64,000 bases of DNA from Eunapius fragilis (GCA_963681505.1 OY811977.1:10030020-10094019), one strand, 5' to 3'; positions 23,701 to 37,758 are shown, counted from the stretch's first letter. Numbers and translations are program-made. Notes: generated by a model not told the origin, from the sequence alone.

Positions 23701-25196
23701 AGTAGGATCTCAACTCCACTAGTTTGTTAAATTAACACCTTGGTGGGAAGATAGCCAATTTTCTCCCATAGAAATGTATGGGAGGGAACCACTAATCTAT
23801 TTGCATCGTTCAGCCAAACAAATATGCTGAATATATAGGAGGCATTATTTAGAGAAAGAAAACAGGTTACTCGTTCGTTCCATTAATACATACCGCAACT
23901 CCACTAGTTTGTTAAATTATCACCGTGGTTGGAACATAGCCAATTTTCTCCCTTAGAAATGTATGGAAGGGAACCACTAATCTATTAGCATCGTGCAGCC
24001 AAACCAATAAGCTGAATATATAGGAGGCATTATTTAGAGAAAGAAACCAGGTTACTCGTTCGTTCCATGAATACATATCGCAACTCCACTAGTTTGTTAA
24101 ATTAACACCTTGGTTGGAACATAGCCGATTTTCTCCCTTAGCAATGTATGGGAGGGAACCACTAATCTATTAGCATCGTGCAGCCAAACCAATAAGCTGA
24201 ATATATAGGAGGCATTATTTAGAGAAAGAAAACAGGTTACTCGTTCGTTCCATGAATACATATCGCAACTCCAGTAGTTGGTTAAATTAACACTGTGGTT
24301 GGAACATAGCCAATTTTCTCCTTTAGAAATGTATGGGAGGGAACCACTAATCTATTTGAATGGTACAGCCAAAGCAATGAGCTGATTTTAGAAGAGGCAT
24401 TATTTAGAGAAAGAAAACAGGTTACTCGTTCGTTCCATGAAGACATATCGCAACTCCACTAGTTTGTTAAATTAACACTGTGGTTGGAACATAGCCAATT
24501 TTCTCCCATAGAAATGTATGGGAGGGAACCACTAATCTATTTGCATCGTACAGCCAAACCAATATGCTGAATAGATAGGAGGCATTATTTAGAGAAAGAA
24601 AACAGGTTACTCGTTCGTTCCATGAATACATATCGCAACTCCACGAGTTTGCTAAATAAACACCTTGGTTGGAACATAGCCAATTTTCGCCCATAGAAAT
24701 GTATGGGAGGGAACCACTAATCTATTAGCATCGTACGGCCAAACCAATGAGCTGAATATATAGGAGGCATTATTTAGAGAAAGAAAACAGGTTCCTCGTT
24801 CGTTCCATGCGTACATATCGCAACTCCACTAGTTTGTTAAATTAACACCTTGGTTGGAACATAGCCAATTTTCTCCCGTAGTAATGTATGGGAGGGAACC
24901 ACTAATCTATTTGCAACGTACAGCCAAACCAATGAGCTGAATAAATAGGAGGCATCATTTTGAGTAAGAAATCAGGTTACTCGTTTGTTCTATGAATACA
25001 TATCGCAACTCCACTAGTTTGTTTAATTAACACCGTGGTTGGAACATAGCCAATTTTCTCCCATAGAAATGTATGGGAGGGAACCACTAATCTATTTGCA
25101 TCGTACAGCCAAACCAATAATAAGAATATATTGGAGGCATGTTTAAGAGAAAGAAAACAGGTTACTCGTTCGTTCCATGAATACATATCGCAACTC
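8773..25196. repeat. 185-bp satellite array, main block (about 89 monomers)
   Basis: The monomer and period are those of the left block. Variants define subtypes: CTATTTGCATCG versus CTATTAGCATCG, AACAGG versus AAGAGG, and GAATACATATCGC versus GAAGTAGGATCGC. Subtypes recur in fixed orders, giving higher-order units. The last monomers (24840-25196) diverge most, and the array stops after CGCAACTCC at 25196. No gene is supported inside. Confidence 0.97.
17690..20647. repeat. Tandem 8-monomer higher-order repeat, two copies of 1479 bp
   Basis: 17690-19168 is repeated almost exactly at 19169-20647. Diagnostic variants such as GAATGTATAGGAGG and AGTAGTTGGATAAAATAAC occur in both at an offset of 1479, which is 8 x 185 minus 1. 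This is typical of recent unequal exchange. Confidence 0.88.
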
Positions 25197-25631
25197 CGCG
25201 ATTCGGAGCAATTCGTTTAGACCAATTGCTCCCAATTGTTCCGAATTCCTCCCGTGGCACCAATTGGGAGCAATTGGTCTAAACGAATTGCTACGAATTG
25301 CTAAAGCAGGAGCAATTGGGAGCAATTGGTCCAAACATATTATTCCGAATTGCTCCCGTGGGACCAATTGGGAGCAATTGGTCTAAACGAATTGCTACGA
25401 ATTGCTAAAGCGGGAGCAATTGGGAGCAATTGGTCCAAACAAATTGCTCCGATTTGCTCCCGTGGGACCAATTGGGAGCAATTTGTCTAAACGAATTGCT
25501 ACGAATTGCTAAAGCGGGAGCAATTGGGAGCAATTGGTCTATACGAATTGCTCCGAGTTGCTCCCGCGGGAGCAATTGTTCCTAACCAATTTCTCGGAAT
25601 AGCTCCAGCGGGAGCGATTGGGAGCAATTGG
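25197..25631. repeat. AATTG-rich palindromic satellite, period about 104 bp
   Basis: CCAATTGGGAGCAATTGGTC recurs at about 25260, 25364 and 25469, giving a 104-105 bp period and about four copies. Most of the unit is built from CAATTG, GAATTGCT and GGGAGC words in both orientations, so it is strongly self-complementary. It bridges the 185-bp satellite and the GACTCC array. Confidence 0.85.
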
Positions 25632-28600
25632 TAATTCAATGTATGAGTCCCGCAGGAGTCAAGTATTTCAATGTATGACTCCTGCAGGAGTCAAATATGT
25701 CAATATGTACGACTCCTGCAAGTGTCAAGAATCTCAATGCATGACTCCGGCAGGAGTCAAATATGTCAGAATGTATGAGTCCTGCAGGAGTCAAGTATGT
25801 CAATATGTAAGACTACTGCAGGAGTCACTTATATATTTGCATGGCTTCTACAGGAGTCAAGTATGTCAGATTGGATGACTTCTGGAGTAGTCAAATATGT
25901 CACCATGAATGACTCCTGCAGGATTCAAGTATTTCAATGTATGACTCCAACAAGAGTTAAGTTTGTCAGTATGCATGACTACTGCAGGAATCAAATATTT
26001 CAATGTAGGACTCCTGCAGGTGTAAAGTATGTCAATATGTATGACTCCTCCAGGAGTCATGTATCTCCATGCATGACTCCTGCAGGAGTAAAGGATGTCA
26101 GTATGTATGACTCCTGCAGGAGTCAAATATATATTTGCATGACTCCTGCAGGAGTCAAGTATGTCAGTATGCAAGACTCCTGCAGGAGTCAAGTATCTCA
26201 ATGAATGACTCCTGAGGAGTCAAGTGTCTCCATGCATGACTCCTGCAGGAGTGAAGTATATCATTATGTATGAACCCTGCAGGAGTCAAGTATGTCACTC
26301 AAGTATTTCAATGTATGACTCCTGCAGGAGTCAATTATTTCAATTATGACTCCTGCAGGAGTCAAGAATGTCAATATGAATGACTCTTGCAGGAGTCAAA
26401 GATCTGCATACATGACACCTGCAGGAGTCAAGTATGTAAGTATCAATGACTCCTGCAGGAGTCAAGTATTTCAATGTATGACTCCCGCAGGAGTCAAGTA
26501 TATCAATGTATGACTCCTGCAGGAGTCAAATATGTCAATATGTATGACTCCTGCAGGAGTCAACTCTATATTTGCATGACTCCTGCAGGAGTCAAGTATT
26601 TCAATGTATGACTCCTGCACAAGTTAAGTATGTTAGTATGTATGACTCCTGCAGGAGTCAACTATATATTTGCATGACTCCTGCAGGAGTCAAATATTTC
26701 AATGAAGGACTCCTGCAGGAGTAATGTACGTCAGTATGTATGACTCCTCCAGGAGTCATGTATCTCCATGCATGACTCCTGCAGGAGTCAAATATGTGAG
26801 TCTGTATGACTCCTGCAGGAGTCAAATATATATTTCCATGACTCCTGCAGGAGTCAAGTATGTCAGTATGCAAGACTCCTGCATGAGTCAAGTATCTCAA
26901 TGTATGACTCATGCAGGAGTCAAGTATCTCCATGCATGACTCCTGCAGGAGTCAAGTATGTCAGTATGTATGACTCCTGCAGGAGTCAAGTATGTCACTC
27001 AAGAATTTCAATGTATATGACTCCTGCAGGAGTCAAGTATTTCAATTATGACTCCTGCAGGAGTCAAGTATGTCAATATGTCTGACTCCTGCAGGAGTCA
27101 AGTATTTCATTGTATGACTCCTGCAGGAGTCAAATATGTCACTATGAATGACTCCTGCAGGAGTCTAGTATTTCAATGTATGACTCCTACAAGAGTCAAG
27201 TTTGTCAGTTTGCATGACTCCTGCAGGAGTCAAATATTTCAATGAAGGACTCCTGCAGGAGTAAAGCATGTCAATATGTATGACTCCTCTAGGAGTCATG
27301 TATCTCCATGCTTGAATCCTGCAGGAGTCAAGTATGTCAGTATGTATGACTCCTGCAGGAGTCAAATATATATTTGCATAACTCCTGCAGGAGTCAAGTA
27401 TGTCAGTATGCAAGACTCCTGCAGCAGTCAAGTATCTCAATGTATGACTCCTGCAGGAGTCAAGTATCTCCAAGCATGACTCCTGCAGGAGTCAAGTATG
27501 TCAGTATGTATGATACCTGCAGGAGTCAAGTATGTCACTCAAGTATTTCAATGTATGACTCCTGCAGGAGTCAATTATTTCAATTATGACTCCTGCAGGA
27601 GTCAAGTATGTCAATATGTCTTACTCCTGCAGGAGTCAAGTATTTCAATGTATGACTCCTGCAGGAGTCAAGTATGTCAATATGTCTGACTCCTGCAGGA
27701 GTCAAGTATTTCAATGTATGACTCCTGCAGGAGTCAAGTACTTCGATATGTATGACTCCTGCAGTAGTCAAGTATCTCCATGCATGACACCTGAAGGAGT
27801 CAAGTATTTCAGTATCAATGACTCCTACAGGAGTCATATGTCAATATGTATGACTCCTGCAGGAGTGAAGCATTTCAATGAATGACTCCTGCAAGAGTCA
27901 AGAATGTCACTATGTATGACTCCTCCAGGAGTCATGTATCTCCATGCATTACTCCTGCAGGAGTCAAGTATGTCAGTCTGCATGACTCCTGCAGGAGTCA
28001 AATATATATTTCCGTGACTCCTGCAGGAGTCAAGTATGTCAGTATGCAAAACTCCTGCAGGAGTCAAGTATCTCAATGTATGACTCCTGCAGGAGTCAAG
28101 TATCTCCATGCATGACTCCTGCAGGAGTCATACATGGAGATTGCTCACTCTTGCAGGAGTCAAGTATGTCACTAAACAATTTCAATGTATATGACTCCTG
28201 CAAGAGTCAAGTATTTCATTTATGACTCCTGTAGGAGTCCAGTATGTCAATATCTCTGACTCCTGCAGGAGTGAGCAATCTCCATGTATGACTCCTGCAG
28301 GAGTCAAATATGTCTCTATGAATGACTCCTGCAGTAGTCACGTATTTGAATATATGACTCCTGCAGGAGTGAAGTATTTCAATGAATGACTCCTGCAGGA
28401 GTCTAGAAAGTCAATATGTATGACTCTTGCAGGAGTCAAGGATCTCCATACATGACACCTGCAGGAGTCAAGTATGTCAGTATCAATGACTCCTGCAGGA
28501 GTCAAATCTTTCAATGTATGACTCCCGCAGGAGTCAAATATTTCAATGAATTACTCCTGCAGTAGTCAAATATGTCAATATGTATGACTCCTGCAAGAGT

Positions 28601-31600
28601 CAAGTATCTCCATGCATGACTCCTGCAGGAGTCAAGTATGTCAGAATGTATGAGTCCTGCAGGAGTCAAGTATGTCAATATGTATGACTTCTGCAGGAGT
28701 CAACTATATATTTGCATGACTCCTGCAGGAGTCAAGTATGTCAGATTGGATGACTGCTGCAGGAGTCAAATATGTCACTATGAATGACTCCTGCAGGAAT
28801 CAAGTATTTCAATGTATGACTCCTACAAGAGTCAAGTTTGTCAGTATGCATGACTCCTGCAGGAGTCAAATATTTCAATGAAGGACTCCTGCAGGAGTAA
28901 AGTATGTCAATATGTATGACTCCTCCAGGAGTCATGTATCTCCATGCATGACTCCTGCAGGAGTCAAGTATGTCAGTATGTGTGACTCCTGCATAAGTCA
29001 ACTATATATTTGCATGACTCCTGCAGGAGTCAAGTATGTCAGTATGCAAGACTCCTGCAGGAGTCAAGTATCTCATAGTATGACTCCTCCAGGAGTCAAG
29101 TATCTCCATGCATGACTCCTGCAGGAGTCAAGTATGTCAGTATGTATGACTCCTGCAGGACTCAAGTATGTCACTCAAGAATTTCAATGTATGACTCCTG
29201 CAGGAGTCAAGTATTTCAATGAATGACTCCTGCAGTAGTGAAATATGTCAATATGTATGACTCCTGCAAGAGTCAAGTATCTCCATTCATGACTCCTGCA
29301 GGAGTCAAGTATGTCAGAATGTATGAGTCCTGCAGGAGTCAAGTATGTCAATATGTATGATTCCTGCTGGAGTCAACTGTATATTTGTATGACTCCTGCA
29401 GGAGTCAAGTATGTCAGATTGGATGACTGCTGCAGGAGTCAAATATGTCACTATGAATGACTCCTGCAGAAGTCAAGTATTTCAATGTATGACTCCTACA
29501 AGAGTCAAGTTTGTCAGTATGCATGACTCCTGCAGGAGTCAAATATTTCAATGAAGGACTCCTGCAGGAGTAAAGTATGTCAATATGTATGACTTCTCCA
29601 GGAGTCATGTATCTCCATGCATGACTCCTGAAGGAGTCAAGTATGTCAGTATGTGTGACTCCTGCAGGAGTCAAATATATATTTGCATCACTCCTACAGG
29701 AGTCAAGTATGTCAGTATGCAAGACTCCTGCAGGGGTCAAGTATCTCAATGTATGACTCCTGCAGGAGTCAAGTTTCTCCAAGCATGACTCCTGCAGGAG
29801 TCAAGTATGTCAGTATGTATGACTCCTGCAGGAGTCAAGTATGTCACTCAAGTATTTCAATGTATATCTCCTGCAGGAGTCAATTATTTCAATTATGACT
29901 CCTGCAGGAGTCCAGTATGTCAGTATGTCTGACTCCTGCAGGAGTCAAGTATTTCAATGTATGACTCCTGCAGGAGTCAAGTATCTCCATGTATGACTCC
30001 TGAAGGAGTCTATGTCAGTATCAATGACTACTACAAGAGTCATATGTCAATATGTATGACTCCTGCAGGAGTGAGCAATCTCCATGTATGACTCCTGCAG
30101 GAGTCAAATATGTCACTATGAATGACTCTTGCAAGAGTCACGTATTTCAATATATGACTCCTGCAGGAGTGAAGTATTTCAATGAATGACTCCTGCAGGA
30201 GTCAAGAAAGTCAATATGTATGACTCTTGCAGGAGTCAAGGATCTCCATACATGACACCTGCAGGAGTCAAGTATGTCAGTATCAATGACTCCTGCAGGA
30301 GTCAAGTATTTCAATGTATGACTCCCTCAGGAGTCAAGTATTTCAATGTATTACTCCTGCAGTAGTCAAAAATGTCAATATGTATGACTCCTGCAAGAGT
30401 CAAGTATCTCCATGCATGACTCCTGCAGGAGTCAAGTATGTCAGAATGTATGAGTCCTGCAGGAGTCAAGTATGTCAATATGTATTACTTCTGCAGGAGT
30501 CAACTATATGTTTGCATGACTCCTGCAGGAGTCAAGTATGTCAGATTGGATGACTGCTGCAGGAGTCAAATATGTCAATACGTCTGACTCCTGCAGGAGT
30601 CATGTATTTCAATGTATGAGTCCTGCAGGAGTCAAGTATTTCAATGTATGACTCATACAGGAATCAAGTATGTCAATATGTACGACTCCTGCAGGAGTCA
30701 AGTATCTCCATGCATGACTCCTGCAGGAGTCAAGTATGTCAGTATGTATGACTCCTGCAGGAGTCAATCATGTCACTCAAGTATTTCAATGTATGACTCC
30801 TGCAGGAGTCAAGTATTTCAATTTATGACTCCAGCAGGAGTCAAGTATGTCAATATGTCTGACTCCTGCAGGAGTCAAGTATTTCAATTTATGACTCCTG
30901 CAGGAGTCTAGTATGTCAATACGTCTGACTCCTGCAGGAGTCAAGTATTTCAATGTATGAGTCCAGCAGGAGTCAAGTATTTCAATGTATGACTCATACA
31001 GGAGTCAAGTATGTCAATATGTACGACTCCTGCAGGAGTCAAGTATCTCCATGCATGACTCCTGCAGGAGTCAAGTATGTCACTATGTATGACTCCTGCA
31101 GGAGTCAAGTATGTCACTCAAGTATTTCAATGTATGACTCCTGCAGGAGTCAAGTATTTCAATTTAAGACTCCAGCAGGAGTCAAGTATGTAAATATATC
31201 TGACTCCTGCAGGAGTCAAGTATTTCAATTTATGACTCCTGCAGGAGTCTAGTATGTCAATATGTCTGACTCCTGCAGGAGTCAAGTATTTCAATGTATG
31301 AGTCCTGCAGGAGTCAAGTATTTCAATGTATGACTCCTACAGGAGTCAAGTATGTCAATATGTCTGACTCCTGCAGGAGTAAAGTATTTCAATGTATGAG
31401 TCCTGTATTTCAATGTATGACTCCTGCAGGAGTCAAGTATGTCAATATGTATGACTCCTGCATGAGTCAAGTATCTCCATGCATGACTCCTGAAGGAGTC
31501 CAGTATGTCAGTATCAATGGCTCCTATATGAGTCATATGTCAATATGTATGACTCCTGCAGGAGTGAGCAATCTCCATGTATGACTCCTGCAGGAGTCAA

Positions 31601-34600
31601 GTATGTCAGAATGTATGACTCCTGCAGGAGTCAAGTATGTCAATATGTATAACTCCTGCAGGAGTCAACTATGTATTTTGCATGACTCCTGCAAGAGTCA
31701 AGTATGTCAGTATACATGACTCCTGCAGGAGTCAAGTATGTCAATGTATGACTCCTGCAGGAATCAAGTATTTCAATTTATGACTCCTGCATGAGTCAAG
31801 TATGTCAATATGTCTGACTCCTGCAGGAGTCAAGTATTTCAATGTATGAGTCCTGCAGGAGTCAAGTATTTCAATGTATGACTCCTACAGGAGTCAAGTA
31901 TGTCAATATGTCTGACTCCTGCAGGAGTAAAGTATTTCAATGTATGAGTCCTGTATTTCAATGTATGACTCCTGCAGGAGTCAAGTATGTCAATATGTAT
32001 GACTCCTGCAGGAGTCAAGTATCTCCATGCATGACTCCTGAAGGAGTCCAGTATGTCAGTATCAATGGCTCCTATATGAGTCATATGTCAATATGTATGA
32101 CTCCTACAGGAGTGAGCAATCTCCATGTATGACTCCTGCAGGAGTCAAGTATGTCAAAATGTATGACTCCTGCAGGAGTCAAGTATGTCAATATGTATAA
32201 CTCCTGCAGGAGTCAACTATGTATTTTGCATGACTCCTGCAAGAGTCAAGTATGTCAGTATACATGACTCCTGCAGGAGTCAAGTATGTCAATGTATGAC
32301 TCCTGCAGGAATCAAGTATGTCAGTATGCATGACTCCTGCAGGAGTCAACTATATTTTTGCATGACTCCTGCAGGAGCCAAATATGTCAGTATGCATAAC
32401 TCAAGCAGGAGTCAACTATGTATTTGCATGACTCCTGCAAGAGTCAAGTATGTCAGTATGCATGACTCCTGCAGGAGTCTGCAGGAGTCAAGTATCTCAA
32501 TGTATGACTCCTCCAAGAGTCATGTATCACCATGCATGACTCCTGCAGGAGTCAGGGATGTCAGTATGCATGACTCCGGCAGGAGTCCACTATGTATTTG
32601 CATGACTCTTGCAGGAGTCAAGTATGTCAGTATGCAAGACTCCTGCATAAGTCAAGTATCTCAATGTATGACTCCTGCAGGAGTCAAGTATCTCCATGCA
32701 TGACTCCCGCAGGAGTCAAGTATGTCACTATGTATGACTCCTGCAGGAGTCAAGTATGTCACTCAAGTATTTCAATATATGACACCTGAAGGAGTCAAGT
32801 AATTCAATTTATGACTCCAGCAAGAGTCAAGTATGTCAATATGTCTGACTCCTGCAGGAGTCAAGTATTTCAATTTATGACTCCTGCATGAGTCAAGTAT
32901 GTCAATATGTCTGACTCCTGCAGGAGTCAAGTATTTCAATGTATGAGTCCTGCAGGAGTCAAGTATTTCTATGTATGACTCCTGCAGGAGTCAAGTATAA
33001 CAATATGTATGACTCCTACAGGAGTCAAGTATCTACATGCATGACTCCTGAAGGAGGCCAATATGTCAGTACCAATGACTCCTATAGGAGTCATATGTCA
33101 ATATGTATTACTCCTGTAGGAGTGAGCAATCTCCATGTATGACTCCTGCAGGAGTCAAGTATGTCAATATGTATAACTCCTGCAGGAGTCAACTATGTAT
33201 TGTGCACGACTCCTGCAAGAGTCAAGTATGTCAGTATGCATGACTCCTGCAGGAGTCAAGTATCTCAATGTATGACTCCTCCAGGAGTCATGCATCTCCA
33301 TGCATGACTCCAGCAGGAGTCAAGTATGTCAGTATGCATGACTCATGCAGGAGTCAACTATATATTTGCATGACTCCTGCAGGAGTCAAGTATGTCAGTA
33401 TGCAAGACTCCTGCATAAGTCAAGTATCTCAATGAATGACTCCTGCAGGAGTCATGTATCTCCATGCATGACTCCTGCAGGAGTCAAGTATGTCAGTATG
33501 TATGACTCCTGCAGGACTCAAGTATGTCACTCAAGAATTTCAATGTATGACTCCTGCAGGAGTCAAGTATTTCAATGAATGACTCCTGCAGTAGTGAAAT
33601 ATGTCAATATGTATGACTCCTGCAAGAGTCAAGTATCTCCATTCATGACTCCTGCAGGAGTCAAGTATGTCAGAATGTATGAGTCCTGCAGGAGTCATGT
33701 ATGTCAATATGTATGATTCCTGCTGGAGTCAACTGTATATTTGTATGACTCCTGCAGGAGTCAAGTATGTCAGATTGGATGACTGCTGCAGGAGTCAAGT
33801 ATGTCACTATGAATGACTCCTGCAGAAGTCAAGTATTTCAATGTATGACTCCTACAAGAGTCAAGTTTGTCAGTATGCATGACTCCTGCAGGAGTCAAAT
33901 ATTTCAATGAAGGACTCCTGCAGGAGTAAAGTATGTCAATATGTATGACTTCTCCAGGAGTCATGTATCTCCATGCATGACTCCTGAAGGAGTCAAGTAT
34001 GTCAGTATGTGTGACTCCTGCAGGAGTCAAATATATATTTGCATCACTCCTACAGGAGTCAAGTATGTCAGTATGCAAGACTCCTGCAGGGGTCAAGTAT
34101 CTCAATGTATGACTCCTGCAGGAGTCAAGTTTCTCCAAGCATGACTCCTGCAGGAGTCAAGTATGTCAGTATGTATGACTCCTGCAGGAGTCAAGTATGT
34201 CACCCAAGTATTTCAATGTATATCTCCTGCAGGAGTCAATTATTTCAATTATGACTCCTGCAGGAGTCCAGTATGTCAGTATGTCTGACTCCTGCAGGAG
34301 TCAAGTATTTCAATGTATGACTCCTGCAGGAGTCAAGTATTTCAATATGTATGACTCCTGCAGGAGTCAAGTATCTCCATGTATGACTCCTGAAGGAGTC
34401 TATGTCAGTATCAATGACTACTACAAGAGTCATATGTCAATATGTATGACTCCTGCAGGAGTGAGCAATCTCCATGTATGACTCCTGCAGGAGTCAAATA
34501 TGTCAATATGTATGACTACTGCAAGAGTCAAGTATCTCTATGCATGACTCCTGCAGGAGTCAAGTATGTCAGAATGTATGAGTCCTGCAGGAGTCAAGTA

Positions 34601-36204
34601 TGTCAATATGTATTACTTCTGCAGGAGTCAACTATATGTTTGCATGACTCCTGCAGGAGTCAAGTATGTCAGATTGGATGACTGCTGCAGGAGTCAAATA
34701 TGTCACTATGAATGACTCCTGCAGGAATCAAGTATTTCAATGTATGACTCCTACAAGAGTCAAGTTTGTCAGTATGCATGACTCCTGCAGGAGTCAAATA
34801 TTTCATTGAAGGACTCCTGCAGGAGTAAAGTATGTCAATATGTATGACTCCTCCAGGAGTCATGTTTCTCCATGCATGACTCCTGCAGGAGTCAAGTATG
34901 TCAGTATGTGTGACTCCTGCATAAGTCAACTATATATTTGCATGACTCCTGCAGGAGTCAAGTATGTCAGAATGCAAGACTCCTGCAGGAGTCAAGTATC
35001 TCAATGTATGACTCCTGAGGAGTCAAGTATTACCATGCATGACTCCTAAAGGAGTCAAGTATGTCAGTATGTATGACCCCTGCAGGAGTCAAGTATGTCA
35101 CTCAAGAATTTCTTTGTATGACTCCTGCAGGAGTCAAGTATTTCAATTATGACTCCTGCAGGAGTCAAGAATTGCAATATGTATGACTCTTGCAGGAGTC
35201 AAGTATGTCAGTATCAATGACTCCTGCAGGAGTCAAGTATTTCAATGTATGACTCCCGCAGGAGTCAAGTATATCAATGTATGACTCCTGCAGGAGTCAA
35301 ATATATCAATATGAATGACTCCTGCAGGAGTCAACTCTATATTTGCATGACTCCTGCAGGAGTCAAGTTTCACCAAGCATGACTCCTGCAGGAGTCAAGT
35401 ATGTCAATATGTATGACTCCTGCAGGAGTCAAGTATGTCACTCAAGTATTTCAATGTATGACTCCTGCAGGAGTCAATTATTTCAATTATGACTCCTGCA
35501 GGAGTCAAGTATATCAATATGTGTGACTCCTGCAGGAGTCAAGTATTTCAATGTATAACTCCTGCAGAAGTCAAGTATTTCAATATGTATGACTCCTGCA
35601 GGAGTCAAGTATCTCCATGTATGACACCTGAAGGAGTCAAGTATGTCAGTATCAATGACTACTACAGGAGTCATATGTCAATATGTATGACTCCGGCAGG
35701 AGTGAGCAATCTCCATGTATCACTCCTGCAGGAGTCAAATATGTCACTATGAATGACTCCTGCAGGAGTCACGTATTTCAATATATGACTCGTGCAGGAG
35801 TGAAGTATTTCAAGTATGCCAGAATGTATGACTCCTGCATGAGTCAACTATATATTTGCATGACTCCTGCAGGAGTCAAGAATGTCAGTATGCAAGACTC
35901 CTGCAGGAGTCAAGTATCTCAATGTATGACTCCTGCAGGAGTCAAGTATCTCCATGCATGACTCCTGCAGGAATCAAGTATGTCAATATGTATGACTCCT
36001 GCAGGAGTCAAGAATCTCCAAACATGACTCCTGCAGGAGTCAAGTATGTCAGTAAGAATGCCTCCTGCAGGAGTCGTATGTCAATTTGTATGACTCCTGC
36101 AGGAGTGAGCAATCTCCATGTATGACTCCTGCAGGAGTCAAGTATGTCAGAAAGTATGAGTCCTGCAGGAGTCAAGTATGTCAATATGTATGACTCCTGC
36201 AGGA
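25632..36204. repeat. Palindromic minisatellite array 1 (GACTCCTGCAGGAGTC, about 320 units)
   Basis: A 16-bp perfect palindrome alternates with 16-20 bp A/T-rich linkers, giving units of 32-36 bp. Linkers fall into a few classes, for example AAGTATTTCAATGTAT, AAGTATCTCCATGCAT, AACTATATATTTGCAT and AGCAATCTCCATGTAT, that recur in set orders. Because the core is its own reverse complement, both strands show chance open frames with SCRSQ and TPAGV words; these are not genes. Larger duplications inside the array include 31291-31584 versus 31839-32132 and 29414-29898 versus 33770-34254. Confidence 0.95.
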
Positions 36205-37346
36205 CATATCGAGAAATTGGCGGTCAAAAGGATTACGCGGTATTCGGTCATTGCGTAATTCTATGTCCATAGAAAATGAATGGACGCATTCAGAAAACTG
36301 CATCGAACTGCAGAAAAAAAAATTATATTGACTAGGTGCTCTCGGATTTGCAATGTGGGGACTATTTGGCATATTTTGAGTACTTTCACGCACCGTAGGT
36401 ACCTATATCCGCACTTCCACATTAATTATGCAAGGTTTCCAATGTCCATTCATTTTATCTCATTTACTTATTCAGTCATCAATAGTTTCCCAACCAAATT
36501 ATATTTTCCTTAGGTGCCACCGGATTATATGAGAGTAATCAATGCACTTATTTATCATTATTTTTTCAGAGCTTAGGGCCTTCAAATCGCCCTTCCCTTG
36601 AATGGTTAGTGAGACACACCCCACATACAAAACGCATAATATCACGTGCTACCCTTTCGTCAGTTAGCCGTGCCCAGACCGAACTGTTTTTGCAAGTAGT
36701 TAAAATATGTGTTGACGTCTATAACTACGACCCCACCCACCACTATAATGACACAACAACTTAACGTGCATGCGATTTATTAACCGTTATTTACGGTACT
36801 AGTGGCTCTTCGCTTTTGGTTCGGTACTTCCTAATCCACGGACGATTTCGAACGGTACAAAGACGACGATATCTGAGATCAATCCCACGAGGTTTAAGAC
36901 CTGGAAGGCTACCTGTGGGACCCTCCATTGAATACCGGTATATACGTACATATATATGGAATACCTCACAGCTAACAGCTACAGTACAGTATGGAGTTGA
37001 CCCTATGGCGACATATGGCGAGACAGCGCTACGGAATACCCGACAGCTAGCAAACAAGTACTGTATGTGTATGTGTGACTGTATGCATGTGTTGTGTGAG
37101 TGGCTATGAATCCTCTCTCCCCCTCTCTGTGCACGTATGCCAGTATGTACATGTATATGTACATGTATGCTAAGAATCAGTTCTTGTGTGTTGTTGTGTT
37201 ACCTTGTGCATACGTACATGAATGTACATGTAATTGGCTTGTTTTAATGACATTCTGCATTGTTTTCCACAGTACACAGCTCAATCTCCAGCTATCAATG
37301 TTCACCAAAGGCAAGTTTAGCTTTGCAGGGTTGGCCTATTTACCCA
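36205..37346. other. Non-repetitive segment at the start of the 6.3-kb block
   Basis: The palindromic array stops inside a unit at 36204. The next 1.1 kb is mostly unique. AAATTATATT followed by AGGTGC words occurs twice (near 36320 and 36497), suggesting a decayed duplication. No gene is supported. Confidence 0.6.
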
Positions 37347-37702
37347 CTCCCTCCCTCCCTCCCTCCCTCCCTCCCTCCCTCCCTCCCTCCCTCCCTCCCT
37401 CCCTCCCTCCCTCCCTCCCTCCCTCCCTCCCTCCCTCCCTCCCTCCCTCCCTCCCTCCCTCCCTCCCTCCCTCCCTCCCTCCCTCCCTCCCTCCCTCCCT
37501 CCCTCCCTCCCTCCCTCCCTCCCTCCCTCCCTCCCTCCCTCCCTCCCTCCCTCCCTCCCTCCCTCCCTCCCTCCCTCCCTCCCTCCCTCCCTCCCTCCCT
37601 CCCTCCCTCCCTCCCTCCCTCCCTCCCTCCCTCCCTCCCTCCCTCCCTCCCTCCCTCCCTCCCTCCCTCCCTCCCTCCCTCCCTCCCTCCCTCCCTCCCT
37701 CT
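37347..37702 (+). repeat. (CTCC)n microsatellite, about 89 units
   Basis: An uninterrupted CTCC/CCCT tract of about 355 bp. The complementary strand is (GGGA)n, with potential for triplex or G-quadruplex structure. Every frame is open on both strands, producing artefactual PPSL or GREG polymers. It lies directly upstream of the RNF113-like fragment, apparently in an intron. Confidence 0.98.
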
Positions 37703-37758
37703 CTCTCCTTGCCTCTTCCCTTCTTCCATGATCCTCTCCTTCCACTTTCCTTCAACAG

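Noticed and set aside
664-25186. Many minus-strand frames of 69-95 codons in the 185-bp satellite (for example YSWNERVTCFLSLNNAS)
   Set aside because: They repeat because the monomer repeats. A 185-bp period shifts frame each unit, the frames end at monomer boundaries, and there is no sign of coding constraint. I treat them as chance.
25632-36204. CRISPR array
   Set aside because: The layout of palindromic repeat and short spacer resembles one, but linkers are few classes reused many times, unit length varies, and the window is a eukaryotic chromosome end with no cas genes.
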